This document shows, one piece after another, positions 60,022-64,000 of a stretch of 64,000 nt of DNA. The notes below the pieces were generated by a model. It worked only from the letters and a program-made list of their open reading frames with translations, ran no database searches and had not been told where the DNA came from. Source of the DNA: Rufibacter radiotolerans (GTDB lineage: Bacteria; Bacteroidota; Bacteroidia; Cytophagales; Hymenobacteraceae); assembly GCF_001078055.1 (NCBI RefSeq), contig NZ_CP010777.1, forward strand, positions 2,316,408 to 2,380,407, given 5' to 3'. The stretch's first letter is position 1, and every line of letters begins with the position of its first letter. Made by a program: the position numbers and the translations under genes.

Positions 60022-61318
60022 TCCATTCCATAAATTCCGGGGATTACTTTCTGCGGTGCTGTGTTTTCTCCTTGCGTTTCAGGTGTGTTTTGGCCAAAAC
60101 GGCCCCAAAACAGACACGGTGTTCGTGTTAAAACCCAGCAGGGTCTTTGACGGAAACACCCTTCATACCAATTGGGAGGTTGTGGTGCAGGGCGAGTTCA
60201 TTACCGCCGTCGGCCCCGCCAATTCTATTACCATTCCGGCTAACGCCAGAGTTCTGGATCTGCCAGGCCAAACCCTGCTGCCAGGCTTTATTGAAGGCCA
60301 TTCCCACCTGTTGCTGCACCCTTATAATGAAACACCCTGGAACGACCAGGTATTGAAGGAAGCCGATGCCCTTCGGGTGGCCCGAGCCACCGTACATGCC
60401 CGCAACACGGTGCTGGCTGGCTTCACCACCGTGCGTGATCTGGGCTCTGAAGGCGCCGAATACGCCGATGTAGGCCTGAAACAAGCCATTGACCAGGGCA
60501 TTATTCCCGGTCCCCGGATGCTGGTGGCCGGTAAAGCCCTTATTGCCACTGGCAGCTATGGCCCCAAAGGGTTTGACCCCGCCTTTGAGGTACCCCAGGG
60601 CGCCGAAGCCGCCGATGGCATAGACGCCATCTACCGCGCGGTACGTGACCAGATTGGCAAAGGTGCCGACATTGTGAAAGTGTACGCCGATTACCGCTGG
60701 GGACCTAACGGTGAGGCCATGCCCACTTTCACCCTTGCGGAGCTAAAACTGATTGTGGAGATCGCCAGCAGCAGCGGTCGGCCAGTGGTAGCCCACGCCA
60801 GCACCCCAGAGGGCATGCGCCGGGCCGCGGAAGCCGGCGTAGAGACTATTGAGCACGGAGACGGTGCCACCCCAGAGGTTTTGAAATTGATGGCGAAGAA
60901 AGACGTGGCTCTTTGCCCTACCCTCGCTGCCGGCGATGCCATTCTCCAGTACAACGGCTGGCGCAAAGGCCAGGACGCAGAACCTGCCCGCATCACGCAG
61001 AAAAGGGCCAGTTTCAAAGCGGCGCTTCAAGCCAGAGTCCCCTTGGTGATGGGCGGAGACGTAGGCGTGTACCCGCACGGTGATAATGCCCGCGAGATGG
61101 AGATGATGGTCAACTACGGAATGTCGGCGCTAGACGTACTTAAGGCCGCCACCGCGGGCAATGCCAAACGCTTCCATTTGGACCAGCGCCTGGGCATGAT
61201 AAAAGCAGGCCTGCTCGCCGATCTTATTTCAGTTACCGGTGACCCTACTCAAGACATTTCCGCTACCCGTAAGGTGCAATTGGTCATGAAAGGCGGCCAA
61301 ATCTTCCGGCAACCTTAG
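60011..61318 (+). CDS. Exported amidohydrolase (imidazolonepropionase-like)
   Basis: 435 residues. A signal peptide (about 1-29) ends FQVCFGQ, and a copy of the 36-bp palindrome encodes exactly this stretch. The amidohydrolase barrel has LLPGFIEGHSHLLLHP (metal His), DIVKVYADY (metal Lys), PVVAHASTPE and ETIEHGDGA (metal His), and VMGGDVGVYPHG (metal Asp). The subfamily includes prolidase-like and imidazolonepropionase-like hydrolases of unknown substrate. It overlaps the PhzF gene by 11 bases; PhzF and amidohydrolase may act in one pathway. Ended by a perfect hairpin. Confidence 0.9.
   Translation: MCVNPFHKFRGLLSAVLCFLLAFQVCFGQNGPKTDTVFVLKPSRVFDGNTLHTNWEVVVQGEFITAVGPANSITIPANARVLDLPGQTLLPGFIEGHSHLLLHPYNETPWNDQVLKEADALRVARATVHARNTVLAGFTTVRDLGSEGAEYADVGLKQAIDQGIIPGPRMLVAGKALIATGSYGPKGFDPAFEVPQGAEAADGIDAIYRAVRDQIGKGADIVKVYADYRWGPNGEAMPTFTLAELKLIVEIASSSGRPVVAHASTPEGMRRAAEAGVETIEHGDGATPEVLKLMAKKDVALCPTLAAGDAILQYNGWRKGQDAEPARITQKRASFKAALQARVPLVMGGDVGVYPHGDNAREMEMMVNYGMSALDVLKAATAGNAKRFHLDQRLGMIKAGLLADLISVTGDPTQDISATRKVQLVMKGGQIFRQP
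60076..60111. repeat. 36-bp dispersed palindrome (copy 23) inside a coding sequence
   Basis: GTTTCAGGTGTGTTTT, centre GGCC, AAAACGGCCCCAAAAC: geometry kept, right arm excellent, left arm drifted. It lies in frame in the amidohydrolase gene and encodes the residues around the signal-peptide end (FQVCFGQNGPK). Confidence 0.6.
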
Positions 61319-61335
61319 ACTTTAGAATAAATACC

Positions 61336-61389
61336 AGCGCCGCCGTTTTAGGGCCGTTTTCCAGAAAACGGCCCTAAAACGGCGGCGCT
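61336..61389. terminator. Perfect 25-bp hairpin between convergent genes
   Basis: Arms 61336-61360 and 61365-61389 are exact inverses, centre CCAG. The inner 36 bases are palindrome copy 24; outer GC-rich bases AGCGCCGCC extend it. A bidirectional terminator for the amidohydrolase and PD40 genes is likely. Confidence 0.85.
61345..61380. repeat. 36-bp dispersed palindrome (copy 24, perfect)
   Basis: GTTTTAGGGCCGTTTT, centre CCAG, AAAACGGCCCTAAAAC. Confidence 0.95.
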
Positions 61390-61397
61390 TTCTTGGG

Positions 61398-62285
61398 CTA
61401 CTGGTTGGCTACAAAGGCCAGATAATCGCCTTTAGGGCTCACCGCCAACCGGGTTATTCCCATGATGCCCGCACTAGCCAGGTCTGCTACCTCTTTCCAC
61501 TGCGCGCCTGTACCTGGCCGGCAGACGTAAAGCTTGGTGCCCTGCGCCATGAGCAGCCGACCATCTGGGAACCACGCAACATCCTGGCTGCCCGCCAATC
61601 CCTCAATAAGCAACTCGCTTTGACTTGTTCTCATGTTCCACTGCCTGATAACACTTACAGAATCTGAGAGGGGTACTACGTAGCTAATGGCCGGTTGCCA
61701 GGGCACTTTCTGCAGGCTTCGGCCTATGGAAGGTTCTAAAACTACCCCTTCTCCTTCGCCGGGCTTGGTCAGATACAGGGCCATAGGAGGCTTATCGGGG
61801 AAGGCCGCAATCAGCAGCGAGTCCTGATTATACCAGACATGGTAGCCGACCAACTGCGAGAAATCCAGCAGCAGTTTGGGTTGCTCACTGTTTGGCTTTA
61901 ACGGAAACGTCCATAGGTCCTGCTCTTTGCCGCGCACCACTGAAAAGCTTTTTCTGTCTGGGGTTACCAGCGGCGAATACTCATTTTCAGGGGTATTGGA
62001 GAGTTGGACCGTTTTCTCTTTTTTCAGCAGATACTGGTAGATATCGGTCTGTTTTCCATCGCGCTGGGACGTGTATAACACAGATTTTCCGTCTGGCGTG
62101 AAGCTGGGTTGATTGTCATAGCCAGACCGCTGGCTTACATTCATAGGCTTCCCTACCTGCACATCTTGCTGCTTGGTTTTAAGCGAAACCAGAAAGATCT
62201 CGGTATCTGGTATGGCTTGGGCCATGACCGGAAGGGTCCCTGCCCCCAACAGTAGGGTAAGGAAAATCTGAGGAATGAATTTCAT
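61398..62285 (-). CDS. Exported PD40/TolB-like beta-propeller protein
   Basis: 295 residues. A signal peptide (1-22, ending PVMAQ) precedes WD40-like PD40 blades: PSFTPDGKSVLYTSQRDGKQTDIY, PLVTPDRKSFSVV, AWFPDGRLLM, AVSPKGDYLAFV. No catalytic domain is attached. It may be a periplasmic scaffold or sensor; function unknown. Confidence 0.85.
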   Translation of the reverse strand: MKFIPQIFLTLLLGAGTLPVMAQAIPDTEIFLVSLKTKQQDVQVGKPMNVSQRSGYDNQPSFTPDGKSVLYTSQRDGKQTDIYQYLLKKEKTVQLSNTPENEYSPLVTPDRKSFSVVRGKEQDLWTFPLKPNSEQPKLLLDFSQLVGYHVWYNQDSLLIAAFPDKPPMALYLTKPGEGEGVVLEPSIGRSLQKVPWQPAISYVVPLSDSVSVIRQWNMRTSQSELLIEGLAGSQDVAWFPDGRLLMAQGTKLYVCRPGTGAQWKEVADLASAGIMGITRLAVSPKGDYLAFVANQ

Positions 62286-62485
62286 AGAGGAAATGTAAAA
62301 ACGATAACTTTATTTAACATATATTTTAAGATAAGGTCGATTTTCAGGCAATCAACTGAGACTCATATCCCCACTTAAATTTCTTAAGGACCAACGCGCC
62401 CAAAACGCGGCTCTGTCCTACAGATAGTCAGGCAAATTAGTTTAACCGCCTGAATTTACCCATCTTTGAGTACCTAAATATTGGC

Positions 62486-63181
62486 ATGACGCATATTAAA
62501 GTCATTATTCCGGCCTACAATGAGGCCCTTTCTATTGGCAAGGTGGTAGCCGATATTCCCCTGGACCTGGTGCAGGAAATCATTGTGGTAGACAACAACT
62601 CCACTGATAATACAGGGCGGGTAGCCGCTTCGGCCGGGGCTACTGTAATACCGGAACCGCGGCAAGGCTACGGCCAGGCCTGCCTCACCGGTATTCAATA
62701 CGCCCGGCAACAATCTCCGCCCCCAGAGGTTATCGTTTTCATGGACGGCGACTACTCAGATTACCCCGAAGAAATTTCCTTGCTGCTGCAGCCTATTCTA
62801 ACCCAGGGCGCAGATATGGTCATTGGCTCCCGCGCTTTGGGGGTTCGGGAACGAGGCTCCATGACCGCGCCCCAGGTGTTCGGGAATTGGCTGGCTACCA
62901 CCCTGCTACGCCACCTCTATCACGCAAATTTCACAGACCTCGGCCCATTTAGGGCCATTACCACCAAGGCCCTGGTGCAGCTCAACATGCAGGACCGTGA
63001 CTACGGATGGACCGTGGAAATGCAGGTGAAAGCCGCTAAACACAACCTAAAATCAGTGGAGGTGCCCGTGACCTACCGCAAGCGGATTGGGGTGTCTAAG
63101 GTGTCTGGCACGGTGAAAGGCGTCATCATGGCGGGTTACAAGATCCTCTGGACCATAGGAAAGTATTACTTCAAAAAGTAG
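62486..63181 (+). CDS. Family 2 glycosyltransferase (dolichol-phosphate-mannose-synthase-like)
   Basis: 231 residues without the membrane helices of larger relatives. GT-A fold: VIIPAYNEALSIGKVV, VVDNNSTDNT, and the metal motif MDGDYSDYPEE, then GSRALG and GPFRAITTKAL. It probably transfers a sugar from a nucleotide donor to a lipid carrier or similar. CATCTTTG at 62461-62468 resembles a -7 box. Six bases separate it from the next glycosyltransferase. Confidence 0.88.
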   Translation: MTHIKVIIPAYNEALSIGKVVADIPLDLVQEIIVVDNNSTDNTGRVAASAGATVIPEPRQGYGQACLTGIQYARQQSPPPEVIVFMDGDYSDYPEEISLLLQPILTQGADMVIGSRALGVRERGSMTAPQVFGNWLATTLLRHLYHANFTDLGPFRAITTKALVQLNMQDRDYGWTVEMQVKAAKHNLKSVEVPVTYRKRIGVSKVSGTVKGVIMAGYKILWTIGKYYFKK

Positions 63182-63187
63182 CGCCGC

Positions 63188-64000
63188 ATGAGGGGTCTGG
63201 AAATATCGCTGCTGGTGCTTTACGGGGGTTGTCTGGTGTTCCTTTTCCTCTATAGCCTGGCCCAGCTGCACCTCACCCTTCTATATCGGTATTTTAAGGC
63301 TCATCAGAAGCTTCCTCCGCCATTATCCGTTTATCCTGCCGTAACGGTGCAATTGCCTCTCTACAATGAATTATATGTAGCCGAGCGCCTGCTGGAGAAC
63401 ATTGCCCGACTGGACTACCCCCGGGAGAAACTCCAGATTCTGGTGCTGGATGATTCCACGGATGAGACGGTGCAGGTGGTGGCCCATGAAGTGGAGAAAT
63501 TGCAGGCCCAAGGCCTGAACATTGCGCAGATCAGGCGGGAGCAGCGCACCGGGTACAAGGCGGGCGCCCTGGAACATGCCTTGCCTCTTTCCACCGGAGA
63601 GTTCATTGTCATCTTTGACGCCGATTTCCTGCCGGAGCCTGATTTCCTGCAGAAGGCCCTGCCCTACTTTACCCATGACCGCATTGGCGTGGTGCAGGCC
63701 CGCTGGGGGCACCTGAACCGCAATTACTCGCTTTTGACCCAGTTACAGGCTCTTGGGCTGGACGCGCATTTCACCGTGGAGCAGGGCGCCCGCAACAGCG
63801 GCCACCATTTTATAAACTTCAACGGTACGGCAGGGATTTGGCGCAAACAAACCATTCTGGATGCCGGCGGTTGGCACCATGACACCCTCACCGAGGACCT
63901 GGATCTGAGTTACCGGGCGCAGCTGCGGGGTTGGGAGTTTGTATACGTCGAAGACATTGCCGTCCCCGCCGAGCTTCCCGTGACCATGCCCGCCCTCCAA
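63188..64000 (+). CDS. Processive family 2 glycosyltransferase (partial, cut by window end)
   Basis: 271 codons from the ATG at 63188 to the window edge, with no stop. N-terminal membrane helix MRGLEISLLVLYGGCLVFLFLYSLA. The GT2 domain has VTVQLPLYNELYVAERLLENI, LVLDDSTDET, the metal motif VIFDADFLPEPDF, and the later Asp in TEDLDLSYRAQLRGWEF ((Q/R)xxRW-like). This fits cellulose-synthase-like or ceramide-glucosyltransferase-like enzymes. It follows the previous glycosyltransferase by six bases, so it is the second gene of a polysaccharide or glycolipid operon. The C-terminal helices are outside the window. Confidence 0.88.
   Translation, partial: MRGLEISLLVLYGGCLVFLFLYSLAQLHLTLLYRYFKAHQKLPPPLSVYPAVTVQLPLYNELYVAERLLENIARLDYPREKLQILVLDDSTDETVQVVAHEVEKLQAQGLNIAQIRREQRTGYKAGALEHALPLSTGEFIVIFDADFLPEPDFLQKALPYFTHDRIGVVQARWGHLNRNYSLLTQLQALGLDAHFTVEQGARNSGHHFINFNGTAGIWRKQTILDAGGWHHDTLTEDLDLSYRAQLRGWEFVYVEDIAVPAELPVTMPALQ

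Noticed and set aside
5583..61380. CRISPR repeats: 36-base elements starting GTTTTAG look like type II repeats
   Set aside because: They are dispersed single copies kilobases apart, fully palindromic, without spacers or cas genes.
62385..62406. Possible 25th palindrome copy before the GT2 gene
   Set aside because: Only the right arm (CCAACGCGCCCAAAAC) resembles the family; the left arm is absent.

Overview
This window looks like part of a Bacteroidota chromosome from the order Cytophagales, family Hymenobacteraceae. Rufibacter or Pontibacter is my best guess; no marker in the window fixes the genus. The reasons are a type IX secretion (T9SS) adhesin with a CHU_C sorting domain next to a PorP/SprF protein, transketolase split into two genes, a GTG-started NFACT protein, curlin-repeat genes of the Bacteroidota type, weak Shine-Dalgarno signals, and promoters of the TTTG-N19-21-TAnnTTTG type. 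No rRNA, prophage, transposase or CRISPR array was found.

Layout. 0.3-5 kb: T9SS adhesin plus PorP/SprF. 5.7-9 kb: GH43 and GH2 glycosidases. 9-14 kb: a beta-lactamase-fold hydrolase, two small proteins and an S9 peptidase. 14-18 kb: ferredoxin-type reductase and a methionine sulfoxide repair cluster (MsrA, MsrB, a short MsrB-like protein and a P-loop kinase). 18-25 kb: PAP2 phosphatase, an S41-type protein lacking its catalytic Ser, an ABC ATPase and DnaB. 25-31.9 kb: Mpl, an exonuclease, an M48 lipoprotein with a 25-residue micro-ORF behind it, FAH-family enzyme, M23 peptidase and Bcp. 32-35.3 kb: the transketolase halves with a von Willebrand factor A (VWA) gene between them. 35.9-37.4 kb: an ECF sigma operon. 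37.7-45.4 kb: aminotransferase, SLC13 transporter, lipoprotein, TerB-like protein, pfkA, miaA and a GT4. 45.5-53.8 kb: a 1752-residue hybrid histidine kinase, response regulator, small conserved protein, PhnP-like hydrolase and NFACT protein. 54 kb: tRNA-Leu(GAG), then 1.4 kb of AT-rich DNA. 55.5-58.7 kb: DUF1206 protein and a curli-like operon. 59-64 kb: PhzF, amidohydrolase, PD40 protein and two family 2 glycosyltransferases, the last cut by the window end.

The most striking signal is a dispersed 36-bp palindrome, present in at least 24 copies. Every copy has the same geometry: 16-base arm, 4-base centre, 16-base arm. The arms read GTTTT-six variable bases-GTTTT and the inverse. Nearly all copies are intergenic, but one overlaps a stop codon, one overlaps a promoter, and one lies inside a coding sequence at a signal-peptide junction. 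Two repeat-rich gaps (5.0-5.7 and 15.9-16.7 kb) also carry other palindromic modules, two of them shared between the gaps in inverted orientation. The curli-like locus is the best candidate for unusual biology: a major subunit of about 35 half-repeats with an Asp-rich centre, a minor subunit, and a CsgH-like protein with no signal peptide, under a promoter overlapped by a perfect palindrome.
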